Of a stretch of 64,000 nucleotides of DNA, positions 43,196 through 51,714 are shown piece after piece. Numbering within the stretch: position 1 is the first letter of the stretch; the number at the start of each line of letters is the position of its first letter. The notes beneath the pieces are model-generated. The model was not told where the DNA came from. It did not search any database and saw only the letters and a program-made list of their open reading frames with translations. This DNA is from Qipengyuania_B sp965214525 (GTDB taxonomy: Bacteria > Pseudomonadota > Alphaproteobacteria > Sphingomonadales > Sphingomonadaceae): NCBI GenBank assembly GCA_965214525.1, contig OZ243959.1, positions 2,728,001 to 2,792,000 on the forward strand. Direction: 5' to 3'. The position numbers and the translations under genes were made by a program.

Positions 43196-43720
43196 TCAAG
43201 CGTTGCCCATCGGCGCTACGCCGCCCTGCTGTTCCGCCTGACGTTGCTGCAATTGCTGCATGTAGATGCCGTTGAAATCGATCGGATCGAGCATCAAGGG
43301 CGGAAAGCCCGCATCCTGCACGGACGCGGCGATTACCCGCCGGGCAAATGGGAACAACAGCCGGGGCGCTTCGGCGTACAGGAAAGCATGGGCCTGTTCG
43401 TCGGGAATGTTGCGCATGCCGATCAATCCGCAATAGGCCAGTTCGACGAGGTAGAAGTTGCCTTGCTCCCCCTTGGCCGTGACGTTGATCTTCAGTTCCA
43501 CCTCGTGCACGTCGTCGGCAACCTTGTTGGCGCCGATGTTGAATTGCAGGTCGATCTGCGGGGTATCCTGCCATTGGTAGCAGGCCGGCGCATTCGGACT
43601 TTCGACCGACAGATCCTTCATGTATTGAGAAACGATACCGGCCGTGGGCTGGCGATCGGCCCCGTTCGCCCCGTTTTCGTTCAAGTTCAAATCGGTCAGC
43701 ACGTCGCCTTCGTCAGCCAT
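43196..43720 (-). CDS. secB: Protein-export chaperone SecB
   Basis: This 174-residue tetrameric chaperone keeps precursors unfolded for SecA. It has QYMKDLSVESPNAP, then DLQFNIGANKV, VELKINVTAKG, LVELAYCGLIG and FPFARRVIAASVQDAGFPPLMLDPIDFNG, all conserved in SecB. An acidic N-terminal extension (about 1-25, rich in Asp/Asn/Gly) and a Gln-rich tail are added, as in other alphaproteobacteria. ATG at 43720. It is divergent from timA and upstream of murJ-trpS. Confidence 0.95.
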   Translation of the reverse strand: MADEGDVLTDLNLNENGANGADRQPTAGIVSQYMKDLSVESPNAPACYQWQDTPQIDLQFNIGANKVADDVHEVELKINVTAKGEQGNFYLVELAYCGLIGMRNIPDEQAHAFLYAEAPRLLFPFARRVIAASVQDAGFPPLMLDPIDFNGIYMQQLQQRQAEQQGGVAPMGNA

Positions 43721-43975
43721 GTTTGCCGTCTGCTTTCTGTTCGATGATGCGTTCGGTGATACGGACCGCTTGGGCCCGATGCGGGCATGGCGGGTAGCAT
43801 CGTGCCCGCTTATTCGCAATCCGGGATGCGCGAGGAAGGAATTTTTTAGGAAAGCCGCCCGCGTTGCGTATTTGTAATCCTGTCCTATTTAGGGCAGCAA
43901 GGGAATCGCACGCTTTGCCCGCTATCATGCGATCGCGCGCAATTGGCTGCTTGCTAGCAATACAGGTGTTGTAAC

Positions 43976-44635
43976 GTGATCGTCGAAATCGTCATCCTTG
44001 CATTGATTGCCGCCTTTCTCGGTCTGCGCTTGTATTCGGTGCTTGGGAAACGGGCCGAGCACGAGGAAGAGGGTGTTCCCCGCCACTTGGAACGAAGTCG
44101 ATCGCTCGATGGCGACCGGCCTGTGACCAAACAGGTTACGGTTGTCGCGCGGACCGAAAGCCGCCCTTTTGAAGGTGCGGTTCCCGCGACGGAACGCGGT
44201 GTGCGCGAGATCGCGGCGGTCGATCAGGATTTCGATATCACCGGTTTCCTCGATGGAGCGAAGGGCGCTTATGCCATGATCCTCGAGGCGTTCTGGAACG
44301 GCGATCGCGAGACGTTGCGCGCCTTGTGCGACGACGATGTCTATGCAGGCTTCGACAATGCGATTGAACAGCGAAAGACCGCTGGAGAAACCCTCGACAA
44401 CAAGTTGATCCGGATCGAGGACGCAACGATCCGCTCGGCCGAACTGGATGGTCGCATGGCCCGGGTGGCTGTGCTGTTCGTCGCCGACATCGCCACGGTT
44501 ACGCGCGACAGGGATGGGTTGGTCGTCGCTGGCTCGCTCGACGATGCGATTGAAAGCCGCGACATCTGGACGTTCAGCCGCAATGTCGACAGCCACGATC
44601 CCAACTGGTTGCTGGACGAAACGGACGAGGGGTGA
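43976..44635 (+). CDS. timA: Tim44/TimA-family protein
   Basis: This 219-residue protein has an N-terminal membrane anchor (about 2-20, VEIVILALIAAFLGLRLYSV), a charged linker, and a C-terminal Tim44-like domain (about 88-210: FLDGAKGAYAMILEAFWNGD, then DDDVYAGFDNAIEQR and IWTFSRNV). In alphaproteobacteria the TimA group is thought to be related to the mitochondrial import motor component Tim44; its bacterial partner is unclear. GTG at 43976 is used. The stop overlaps the mltA start (GTGA). Confidence 0.85.
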   Translation: MIVEIVILALIAAFLGLRLYSVLGKRAEHEEEGVPRHLERSRSLDGDRPVTKQVTVVARTESRPFEGAVPATERGVREIAAVDQDFDITGFLDGAKGAYAMILEAFWNGDRETLRALCDDDVYAGFDNAIEQRKTAGETLDNKLIRIEDATIRSAELDGRMARVAVLFVADIATVTRDRDGLVVAGSLDDAIESRDIWTFSRNVDSHDPNWLLDETDEG

Positions 44636-45879
44636 CCGCCGTCGTCCGCATTGCCGTGATGCGATGCATGGCGATCCTTTCCGGAATGATCTTGCTGGCA
44701 GGGTGCGTGGCCATACCCAAGCCGGCCCCGCCCGTTGCCGGACCTGTGACGGCACCTGCCGGAGCGGCGATTGCCGGTCGTCCCTTGGCGGTCACGGCCG
44801 CTACATCGGCGCTGCGGTCCGGCCCCGCATTGGCCGCACACAACCTGCCGGCCGCAGGTGCGACGCGCGCGCTCGCATCCTTCCGCGAAAGCTGCCGCTT
44901 GCTGACCACGAAAGAGGATATCAGCGGGCTGACGCAGCCTCCGGATTGGCAAATGGCTTGCGAAGCGGCGCGCTCGTGGCCTGATCAAGGAGCAGCAAGG
45001 TTTTTTGCAGATCATTTCGAGCCTGTGCAAATTGGCACGGGCGAAGCCTTCGCCACTGGCTATTTCGAACCTGAGATTGCCGGTAGCCGCACGCCCGTAG
45101 CCGGAGGAATGCCGGTCTATGCCCTGCCGGATGATCTGGTGCGCGCATGGCCCGCCTCCACTCCGCCCGAACAGCAGGAAGGCCGTCCCCCGCTCGGCCG
45201 GTACGATGCCGACGGGCGCTTCGTCGATTATTACGATCGCGCCGCGATCGAGGATGGGGCGCTGGCCGGTCGCGGAATTGAACTTGCCTACGCGATCGAT
45301 CCGATCGAGTTGTTCTTCCTGCAGATCCAAGGTTCGGGGCGGCTGCGTTTCGCCGATGGGTCGGTCATGAGGATCGGGTATGCAGGACAGAACGGGCATG
45401 GCTATACCGCCATCGGCGCCGTCATGCGCGAGCGCGGCTCGCTGGGTGATGGGCCGGGACAATACGCCCCTTCGATGCAGGGGATCATGGCCTATCTGCG
45501 CGAACATCCGGTTGAAGGGCGGGCACTGATGCGCGAGAATCCGAGCTGGGTGTTCTTTCGCGAGTTGACCGGCGATGGCCCGCTCGGCTCCATCGGGGTG
45601 CCCGTACGTCCCCGCGCCAGCGTCGCTGTCGATCCGCGCTTCGTGCCCTATGGCGCGCCGGTCTGGCTCGACCTGGAACGCGACGTGGCGGATGGGCTGT
45701 GGATCGCGCAGGATACAGGCGGCGCGATCAAGGGCGCGAACCGGTTTGATACCTTCTGGGGCGCGGGCGATGAGGCGCGGGAGATCGCCGGTTCGATGAG
45801 CGCGAACGGGCGCGCCTGGGTGCTGCTGCCGAAGGGAACGCTGGCGCGGCTGGAGGCGGCTCGAACGGCTAAGCCGTGA
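44632..45879 (+). CDS. mltA: Membrane-bound lytic murein transglycosylase A
   Basis: The product has 415 residues with a lipoprotein signal (lipobox LLAGC near 22-25). MltA cleaves peptidoglycan between MurNAc and GlcNAc to form 1,6-anhydro-MurNAc. Landmarks are TGYFEPEIAGSR, GRGIELAYAIDPIELFFLQI, GSGRL, then YAGQNGHGY and the 3D domain with catalytic Asp in IAQDTGGAIKG followed by ANRFDTFWG. The GTG at 44632 overlaps timA; ATG at 44659 is an alternative and still leaves the lipobox. The stop overlaps the smr start, so timA-mltA-smr are coupled. Confidence 0.93.
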   Translation: MTAVVRIAVMRCMAILSGMILLAGCVAIPKPAPPVAGPVTAPAGAAIAGRPLAVTAATSALRSGPALAAHNLPAAGATRALASFRESCRLLTTKEDISGLTQPPDWQMACEAARSWPDQGAARFFADHFEPVQIGTGEAFATGYFEPEIAGSRTPVAGGMPVYALPDDLVRAWPASTPPEQQEGRPPLGRYDADGRFVDYYDRAAIEDGALAGRGIELAYAIDPIELFFLQIQGSGRLRFADGSVMRIGYAGQNGHGYTAIGAVMRERGSLGDGPGQYAPSMQGIMAYLREHPVEGRALMRENPSWVFFRELTGDGPLGSIGVPVRPRASVAVDPRFVPYGAPVWLDLERDVADGLWIAQDTGGAIKGANRFDTFWGAGDEAREIAGSMSANGRAWVLLPKGTLARLEAARTAKP

Positions 45880-46487
45880 AACCGCCGAGGGGCCTGACGC
45901 CGGAGGAAGCGATGTTATGGGCCAAGGTGGCGGCAACGGTAGTGCCGCTTGATCCTCCCCGCACGAAGTGGGAAGAGGGGGACCAGCCGCAGGCTGGTGG
46001 AGGGGTGGCGGAGCCGCTGAGTTCTCACTTCAACGCAGCCAAACCAGCCGCTCCAGCAGCCACGCCCAAACCGCCTCCGAGACGCTCTCTACCCCTCCAC
46101 CAGCCTGCGGGCGGTCCCCCTCCCCAGGCGAAGCCTACGGAGGATCAAGGTGGCCTCGACTCCCATTGGGAGCGGCGCATCCGGGGCGGGGGGCTGCAAC
46201 CCGAATTCACCCTCGACCTGCACGGCCTGACTCTGGATCAGGCTTATGCCCGCCTTGGCAGCGGCATCGGGCAGGCGCGAGCGATGAACGCACGGGTGGT
46301 TCTGGTGATCGCGGGCAAACCGCGCCCGGTGGAGGCGGCCGACCGCGGGTCGAGCCGCGGTGCCATTCGCGCCAAGCTGCTCGACTGGCTGGCGGCCGGG
46401 CCGCACGGCGGGAGCATCGCCGCCATCCGCAAGGCGCATCGCCGCCATGGTGGCGAGGGGGCGCTGTATGTGGTGCTGAGGCGTTAG
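45876..46487 (+). CDS. Smr-domain protein containing a palindromic repeat in its linker
   Basis: The product has 203 residues. The N-terminal helix (RGLTPEEAMLWAKVAATV) and C-terminal Smr domain (about 105-203: LDLHGLTLDQAYARL, then VVLVIAGKPRP, SSRGAIRAKLLDWL and HRRHGGEGALYVVLRR) are typical for the bacterial Smr/DUF family whose members act as nucleases or in ribosome rescue. The exact role of this one is unknown. Codons 26-90 are the translation of a 195-bp palindromic repeat (45951-46145) that keeps the frame and supplies a Pro/Gln-rich linker. GTG at 45876 lies in the mltA stop. Confidence 0.88.
   Translation: MKPPRGLTPEEAMLWAKVAATVVPLDPPRTKWEEGDQPQAGGGVAEPLSSHFNAAKPAAPAATPKPPPRRSLPLHQPAGGPPPQAKPTEDQGGLDSHWERRIRGGGLQPEFTLDLHGLTLDQAYARLGSGIGQARAMNARVVLVIAGKPRPVEAADRGSSRGAIRAKLLDWLAAGPHGGSIAAIRKAHRRHGGEGALYVVLRR
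45951..46145. repeat. In-frame palindromic element inside the smr gene
   Basis: Two outer ends, GATCCTCC (45951-45958) and its reverse complement (46138-46145), frame two arms. The inner cores at 45977-46006 and 46091-46120 are 30 bases long and match in inverted orientation at 28 positions. The whole is 195 bp, exactly 65 codons, and it has no stop in the smr frame. The core resembles a G/C-rich intergenic repeat I recall from sphingomonad genomes. A DNA or RNA hairpin is expected. Confidence 0.75.
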
Positions 46488-46605
46488 GGAATGACAACTA
46501 TCGACCCCATTGCGGACGTTCAGGCTGCCTCATGCTTTGTCAAAAACCGGACATGGTTTTATGTGAGGTTATATGTCACAAATTGGGAGTGTTTTGTTGC
46601 CGCTA

Positions 46606-46635
46606 CGTCTCCCCGGGCTTGACCCGGGGCCCCGC
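46606..46635. repeat. REP-like palindrome, left copy
   Basis: Thirty bases built around CCCCGGGCTTGACCCGGGG form a 7-bp stem with a CTTGA loop. It matches the inverted copy at 46967-46996 at 28 of 30 positions. It lies 14 bp beyond the 3' end of the GIY-YIG gene. Confidence 0.8.
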
Positions 46636-46648
46636 TTTCTTTGGGTAT

Positions 46649-46948
46649 TCACGCCATTGTCGAAAATAGGTCCTCCCAGTTTGGGTTGGCTTGTTCGATC
46701 AGCGCAAACTTCCACTGCCGACGCCAACGCTTGATGCGCTTTTCGTAAGCAATGGCTGCTTCGATCGATTCAACTCGGTCTGCCCAAACCAGCCGTTTCA
46801 GGCCGTAGTGCGCGCAGAAGGCCGAGCCGGAGGCTTTGCGATGCTGGCTAATGCGGGAGGCCAGGTCCGCGGTAACGCCAACATACATTGTCCCGCGGTA
46901 GCGGTCCGCCATGATGTAAACCCAGCCTCCAGTAATTTCGCGATCCAT
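46649..46948 (-). CDS. GIY-YIG nuclease-domain protein (UPF0213-like)
   Basis: This 99-residue single-domain protein has the GIY-YIG core GGWVYIMADRYRGTMYVGV (the two motif halves are VYI and YVG), then a catalytic Arg in LASRISQHR and a Glu in IAYEKRIKRWRRQWK. The end NPNWEDLF is usual for UPF0213. Members could cut DNA, but no target is known. The start is ATG at 46946-46948; the frame runs upstream through the flanking repeat, which is probably not translated. REP-like palindromes sit on both sides in inverted orientation. It faces smr tail to tail and lies downstream of katG beyond that gene's terminator. Confidence 0.87.
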   Translation of the reverse strand: MDREITGGWVYIMADRYRGTMYVGVTADLASRISQHRKASGSAFCAHYGLKRLVWADRVESIEAAIAYEKRIKRWRRQWKFALIEQANPNWEDLFSTMA

Positions 46949-46966
46949 CGTTGAAATGAAAGGCAA

Positions 46967-46996
46967 GCGGGACCCCGGGTCAAGCCCGGGGCGACG
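46967..46996. repeat. REP-like palindrome, right copy
   Basis: This is the inverted partner of the copy at 46606-46635 (28 of 30 identical). It starts 19 bp upstream of the GIY-YIG start codon, so it may also affect that gene's leader RNA. Confidence 0.8.
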
Positions 46997-47115
46997 AAGA
47001 AGGAACGTCAGCTCCTGGTCGGAAGCGGCCATAAGAGCTGCGGCGAATGAGCGTCTGCTTGCACCGTCTTCAGTTTCAAAGCCGGACTTTCCGCCTCCCA
47101 CCCCGAAACCTGACA

Positions 47116-47153
47116 AACAGGAACCCCCGGCATCGCTGCCGGGGGTTCCTGTT
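47116..47153 (-). terminator. Strong rho-independent terminator of katG
   Basis: A perfect 17-bp stem, AACAGGAACCCCCGGCA (47116-47132) and its complement (47137-47153), has a 4-base loop and is followed on the minus strand by a short T stretch. It lies 22 bp after the katG stop. Confidence 0.9.
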
Positions 47154-47175
47154 GCGACCCGAAGATCTCGGCGGT

Positions 47176-49392
47176 TCAAGCCGCCTTGTGATACTTCTTG
47201 TACGTCACATCGAAGCGGTCGGCATTCATCACCTTCGTCCACGCCTTGACGAAGTCGTTCACGAACTTCTGCTCGTTGCCCTTCTCTGCATACACTTCCG
47301 CCACCGAGCGCAGTTGCGAGTTGGACCCGAAGATTAGGTCGGTCCGTGTCGCTTCCCACAGCTTCTCGTCGCTCTCCCGGTCGGAGCCGATGAACTTTTC
47401 ATCACCGCTCTCGTCCACCACCTTCCAGGCGGTCTTCATGTCGAGCAGATTGACGAAGAAGTCGTTGGTCAACTGGCCCAGCCGGTCGGTAAACTGGCCT
47501 TCTTTGCCAGCGCTGGAATGGTTGGCACCCAGCACCCGCAATCCGCCGACCAGAACGGTCATTTCCGGGATCGACAGGTCAAGCAGATGCGCCCGGTCCA
47601 GCATCAATTCCTCGGTCTTCACCGAATGCTTGGTGGAGAGGTAATTGCGGAAACCGTCGGCCTTGGGCTCCAGGGGTTCGAAGCTTTCGGCATCGGTCTG
47701 CTCGGCCGAAGCATCGCCGCGGCCGCCCATGAATGGGACGCTGACGTCGATACCCGCGTCCTTCGCCGCCTTCTCGACCGCCGCCGTTCCGGCCAGCACA
47801 ATGGCATCGGCCATCGTCAGGTTGCCGCGCAAGGCGTCGATCTTGGCCAGCATGCGTTGCAGTTCCTCCGGCTCGTTCACCGCCCAGCTCTTTTGCGGGG
47901 CCAGGCGAATGCGTGCACCGTTGGCGCCGCCGCGATGATCGGACTTGCGATAGGTCGAGGCCGAAGCCCAGGCCGTTTTCACCAACTCGCCGATCGAGAA
48001 CCCGGCATCCAGGATCTTCGATTTGAAGCTGGAAATGTCGCTGTCGGACGGCATCGAATTTTCTGGCACCGGATCCTGCCAGATCAAGTCTTCGGACGGA
48101 ACTTCGGGCCCCATGTACCGGATTTTCGGACCCATATCGCGGTGAGTGAGCTTGAACCAGGCGCGGGCAAAGGCATCCTTGAAAGCCTCGTGGTCGGCAC
48201 GAAAACGCTCCGATATCCGGCGGTAATCAGGATCGACCTTCAACGCCATGTCGGGCGTCGTCATCATGGTCGGCACCTTCTTGCCCGGACGATGGGCGTC
48301 GGGAGCCATGTCCTCTTCCTTCTGGTTCACCGGCTGCCACTGTTTGGCGCCGGCGGGACTTGTCACGATCTCGTATTCGTAATCGAGCAGCAAGCGGAAG
48401 TAGTTCTCGCTCCAGGTGTCGGGCGTGTTCGTCCAAGGACCTTCAAGGCCGGAAGTGATGGCATGTTCGCCGGTGCCGGATTCGAAACCGCTGGTCCAGC
48501 CGAGACCTTGAAAAGCGATGTCCGCCCCTTCGGGCTCCGCACCGATCAGCGAGGCGTCGCCTGCGCCATGGCACTTGCCGAAGGTGTGGCCGCCGGCGGT
48601 TAGCGCGACGGTTTCCTCGTCGTTCATCGCCATTCGGCCGAACGTCTCGCGCATGTCGCGCGCGGATTGCAGCGGGTCGGGATTGCCGCCCGGACCTTCC
48701 GGGTTGACGTAGATGAGGCCCATCTGGATCGCAGCCAGTGGGTTCTCCAGCGCCATCTCCTTATCGGGCTGGATGCGGGTTTCCTCCCCTTCGACCCAGT
48801 TTTCTTCAGTGCCCCAATAGACATCGGTTTCCGGCTCGAACACGTCGGCACGGCCGCCACCAAAGCCGAAAACCGGGCCACCCATCGATTCGATCGCGAC
48901 ATTGCCCGTCAGGATGAAGAGGTCGGCCCAGCTGATATGCTTGCCGTATTTCTGCTTGATCGGCCACAACAGGCGACGCGCCTTGTCGAGATTGGCGTTG
49001 TCGGGCCAGGAGTTGAGGGGGGCGAACCGCTGTTGACCGCTGGACGAGCCGCCGCGACCGTCCGCCGTGCGATAAGTGCCTGCAGCGTGCCACGCCATGC
49101 GAATGAAAAACGGGCCGTAATGCCCGTAATCAGCGGGCCACCAAGGCTGGCTGTCGGTCATCAACGCATGAAGATCCTGCTTCAGCGCCTGGTAATTGAG
49201 CGCATTGAAAGCTTCCGCATAGTCATAATCCTCGCCCATCGGGTTGGCGCTTTTGCCACCTTGGGTCAGAATTTCGAGTTGCAACGCATCGGGCCACCAG
49301 TCGCGGTTGGTCCGTCCAAGCATGGCGCGTACGCCACCGTCGCCCGAAAATGGGCATCCGCCGCCCGGAATGCTGCCTGTCGCTACGTCCAT
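47176..49392 (-). CDS. katG: Catalase-peroxidase
   Basis: This 738-residue heme enzyme breaks down hydrogen peroxide and has peroxidase activity. The N-terminal heme domain has RMAWHAAGTYR (distal Arg, Trp, His), GLIYVNPEGPGG (adduct Tyr), RMAMND (adduct Met) and AGGHTFGK (proximal His). The Trp-Tyr-Met adduct residues needed for catalase activity are thus present. The degenerate C-terminal half contains GGANGARIRLAP and ends VTYKKYHKAA. ATG at 49392 has AGGAG eight bases upstream. It is a single gene with its own terminator. Peroxide control by OxyR is common in the family, but I could not identify an operator with confidence and see no oxyR nearby. Confidence 0.96.
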   Translation of the reverse strand: MDVATGSIPGGGCPFSGDGGVRAMLGRTNRDWWPDALQLEILTQGGKSANPMGEDYDYAEAFNALNYQALKQDLHALMTDSQPWWPADYGHYGPFFIRMAWHAAGTYRTADGRGGSSSGQQRFAPLNSWPDNANLDKARRLLWPIKQKYGKHISWADLFILTGNVAIESMGGPVFGFGGGRADVFEPETDVYWGTEENWVEGEETRIQPDKEMALENPLAAIQMGLIYVNPEGPGGNPDPLQSARDMRETFGRMAMNDEETVALTAGGHTFGKCHGAGDASLIGAEPEGADIAFQGLGWTSGFESGTGEHAITSGLEGPWTNTPDTWSENYFRLLLDYEYEIVTSPAGAKQWQPVNQKEEDMAPDAHRPGKKVPTMMTTPDMALKVDPDYRRISERFRADHEAFKDAFARAWFKLTHRDMGPKIRYMGPEVPSEDLIWQDPVPENSMPSDSDISSFKSKILDAGFSIGELVKTAWASASTYRKSDHRGGANGARIRLAPQKSWAVNEPEELQRMLAKIDALRGNLTMADAIVLAGTAAVEKAAKDAGIDVSVPFMGGRGDASAEQTDAESFEPLEPKADGFRNYLSTKHSVKTEELMLDRAHLLDLSIPEMTVLVGGLRVLGANHSSAGKEGQFTDRLGQLTNDFFVNLLDMKTAWKVVDESGDEKFIGSDRESDEKLWEATRTDLIFGSNSQLRSVAEVYAEKGNEQKFVNDFVKAWTKVMNADRFDVTYKKYHKAA

Positions 49393-49825
49393 GAAAATGT
49401 CTCCTGCAAATTGCTTCGTCTGGCCAAGTTATAAGGTCAGCATGTCAGTTCGCGTTATGAGCGTCCAATCGATTAAAGCACCCTGATCAATCGAAAGGAC
49501 CGTTCAGAAGCGCTTGATCGACAACTGACTTGGATAATTGAATTACGGATTGGCAGCACCGGCGTTCCTGCATCGATGAAGCTATGCCACCTGCCGCCCC
49601 GCTTTTGCGATAGAACCAAAAAACCCGGAGCTTTTGGGGGGAGGGGCGCTCCGGGTTTTCCGGTGAGCCAGCCATTGGACGGGCTCTCGACCGGTCTATC
49701 CAGCGGAATTCGACCGGGGTCAGGTGGATAGTCGACAGATAGGTGCGTTGCTTGGGAATAGAAGCGGATAGATGCGATGGCTGTGATCGCAAAAGCAGAT
49801 CGCCTATGACGGCAGTGGACGTCCC
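49393..49825. other. katG-aroC intergenic region, no gene seen
   Basis: This 433-bp stretch holds the katG promoter region (49393-49500), a bidirectional-looking hairpin (49620-49659) and about 165 bp of non-coding sequence after aroC. An open frame on the minus strand runs through the terminator hairpin and has no family-like sequence, so I did not call it. Confidence 0.5.
49620..49659. terminator. Terminator hairpin between aroC and katG
   Basis: AAAACCCGGAGC (49620-49631) and GCTCCGGGTTTT (49648-49659) form a perfect 12-bp stem with a 16-base loop. T tracts follow on both strands (TTTTTT on the minus strand). It most likely ends the aroC transcript, whose stop is 167 bp away, and may insulate katG. 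Confidence 0.75.
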
Positions 49826-50908
49826 TTACTGGCTGGTGCCACATTGCGCACGATGCAACAGCGCGTGATCGGCCAGCGTGAACGCCATCATCGCCGCAAC
49901 GACCGGGGTTCCGCGAATACCGACGCACGGATCATGGCGGCCCTTGGTGCGCACCTGCGTCGTCTCGCCGTCGCGTGTCACGCTTTGCACCGGTTGGAGG
50001 ATCGAACTAGTTGGCTTGAATGCCACGCGCACCACCACTGGCTGGCCGGTCGATATTCCACCAGCGACGCCACCCGCGTGATTGGCGAGGAATTCCGGTC
50101 CTTCCGAACCTTCGCCGGGGCGCATCGGATCGGCGTTCTCTTCGCCCGAAAGGCGCGCGGCGCCAAAGCCGTCACCAATCTCGACGCCTTTGACCGCATT
50201 GATGCCCATCATAGCGGCGGCAAGGTCGGCATCGAGCTTGGCGTAGATCGGTGCTCCCCATCCAGCGGGCACCCCTTGCGCGACGCATTCGACCACAGCG
50301 CCAAGCGAAGAACCTGCCTTGCGCGCTTCATCCACCAGCTTCTCCCACCGCTTCGCTGCCCGCGGATCGGGGCACCAGAACGGGTTGCGCATGACCTCCT
50401 CGACATCGAAGCGCGTCCGATCGATGGCGTCGCTGCCGATCTGGACGACGTAGGCGATGATGCGCACTTGCGGGATCACCAGGCGGGCGACCGCGCCCGC
50501 CGCCACCCGTGCCGCTGTTTCCCGCGCGCTCGATCGCCCGCCGCCGCGAAAGTCGCGCAACCCGTATTTGGCATCGTAAGCGTAATCGGCATGACCAGGG
50601 CGGTAGGTGTTGGCGATCTCGGAATAATCTTTTGACCGTTGATCCGTGTTCTCGATCATCAAGCTGATCGGTGTGCCCGTCGTCTTGCCGTCGAACACAC
50701 CTGAAAGGATGCGGACGCGGTCAGCCTCCTGCCGCTGCGTCGTGAACCGCGACCGCCCGGGTCGCCGCGCATCCAGAAAAGGTTGCAGTTTGTCTTCGCT
50801 CAACATCAGACCGGGCGGGCATCCGTCGATGATCGCGCCCAACGCCGGGCCATGGCTTTCCCCCCAGGTCGTGAAACGCAAGACCCGCCCGAATGTGTTC
50901 CAACTCAT
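49826..50908 (-). CDS. aroC: Chorismate synthase
   Basis: This 360-residue FMN-dependent enzyme makes chorismate from EPSP, the last shikimate-pathway step. It starts MSWNTFGRVLRFTTWGESHG, then RRPGRSRFTTQR, TYRPGHADYAYDAKYG, DFRGGGRSSARETAARVAAG, and later NHAGGVAGGISTGQPV and KGRHDPCVGIRG, all conserved. ATG at 50908 matches the family N-terminus. It is divergent from ruvA with 133 bp between starts. No other aro gene is in the window. Confidence 0.96.
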   Translation of the reverse strand: MSWNTFGRVLRFTTWGESHGPALGAIIDGCPPGLMLSEDKLQPFLDARRPGRSRFTTQRQEADRVRILSGVFDGKTTGTPISLMIENTDQRSKDYSEIANTYRPGHADYAYDAKYGLRDFRGGGRSSARETAARVAAGAVARLVIPQVRIIAYVVQIGSDAIDRTRFDVEEVMRNPFWCPDPRAAKRWEKLVDEARKAGSSLGAVVECVAQGVPAGWGAPIYAKLDADLAAAMMGINAVKGVEIGDGFGAARLSGEENADPMRPGEGSEGPEFLANHAGGVAGGISTGQPVVVRVAFKPTSSILQPVQSVTRDGETTQVRTKGRHDPCVGIRGTPVVAAMMAFTLADHALLHRAQCGTSQ

Positions 50909-51041
50909 TGGTAGGGCTGTGGCGCAACCGGTGCCCGCTGTCGAGCGGTGAGCCCTTTCATCCGTGGGGCAAACATGGCATCCGGCGGGGGATGAACCCC
51001 CGATCATTCTCCAGGCTGCAAGGCGACGCAGGCATGGCGTC

Positions 51042-51644
51042 ATGATCGCGAAACTGTCCGGCAGGCTGGATGCGACCGGGGCGGACTGGGCGGTCATCGA
51101 CGTGGCCGGTGTCGGCTATCTCGTTCACTGCTCGGCCCGGACGCTGACCGCGCTGGGGGAAGTGGGGGAAGCGTGCCGGGTGTTCACCGATCTGCAGGTA
51201 AGCGAAAACGACATGCGCCTGTTAGGCTTCGCAGACGCAGCGGAACGGGACTGGTTCCGCCTGCTGACAGGTGTGCAGGGGGTTGGAAGCAAGGTGGCTC
51301 TCGCGATCCTGTCGGCATTATCGGCGGGAGAACTGCGCGACGCTTGCGCAGGCGGCAACGCGGCAATGGTGGCGCGAGCGCAAGGGGTCGGACCGAAGCT
51401 GGCGAGCCGGATCGTCAACGAGCTGAAGGACAGGGCGGGGACGCTCCTGGGCAGCGGGGCAGCGGGGGGCGCGGCCGCGCTGCCGGTTGGCGGCGCAAGC
51501 GCGGATGCAGTCTCGGCATTGGAGAATCTTGGCTTCAAGCCCGCCGTGGCGGCACGGGCGGTGGCGCAGGCGCAAGGCGAGTTGGGTGAGGGAGCCAGTG
51601 AGGGGGAGCTAATCCGCGTGGCGTTGAAGCGGGCAGCGGGGTGA
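51042..51644 (+). CDS. ruvA: Holliday junction branch migration protein RuvA
   Basis: This 200-residue protein binds four-way junctions as a tetramer and loads RuvB. The OB domain begins MIAKLSGRLD with VGYLVHCSART, followed by two helix-hairpin-helix motifs (LTGVQGVGSKVALAIL and AQGVGPKLASRIVNELKD). The flexible Gly/Ala linker (about 140-155) and C-terminal domain III (DAVSALENLGFKPAVAARAV) that contacts RuvB are present. ATG at 51042 is selected; upstream frame sequence is not family-like. A small membrane gene separates it from ruvB. Confidence 0.96.
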   Translation: MIAKLSGRLDATGADWAVIDVAGVGYLVHCSARTLTALGEVGEACRVFTDLQVSENDMRLLGFADAAERDWFRLLTGVQGVGSKVALAILSALSAGELRDACAGGNAAMVARAQGVGPKLASRIVNELKDRAGTLLGSGAAGGAAALPVGGASADAVSALENLGFKPAVAARAVAQAQGELGEGASEGELIRVALKRAAG

Positions 51645-51714
51645 TGCTCTCTACTCCATCCTGTCATGCTGAACTCGGTTCAAAACTCATGTATCGGAAT
51701 ATGACGAATGGGCA

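Noticed and set aside
47518..48603. Open frame of 361 codons antisense to katG
   Set aside because: No start context or family pattern; katG is certain on the other strand.
48600..48630. Suspected loss of a KatG adduct residue
   Set aside because: On recount the adduct Met lies in RMAMND, and the Trp and Tyr are also present.
49487..49792. Minus-strand frame of 101 codons after aroC
   Set aside because: It runs through a terminator hairpin and shows no recognisable or conserved-looking sequence.
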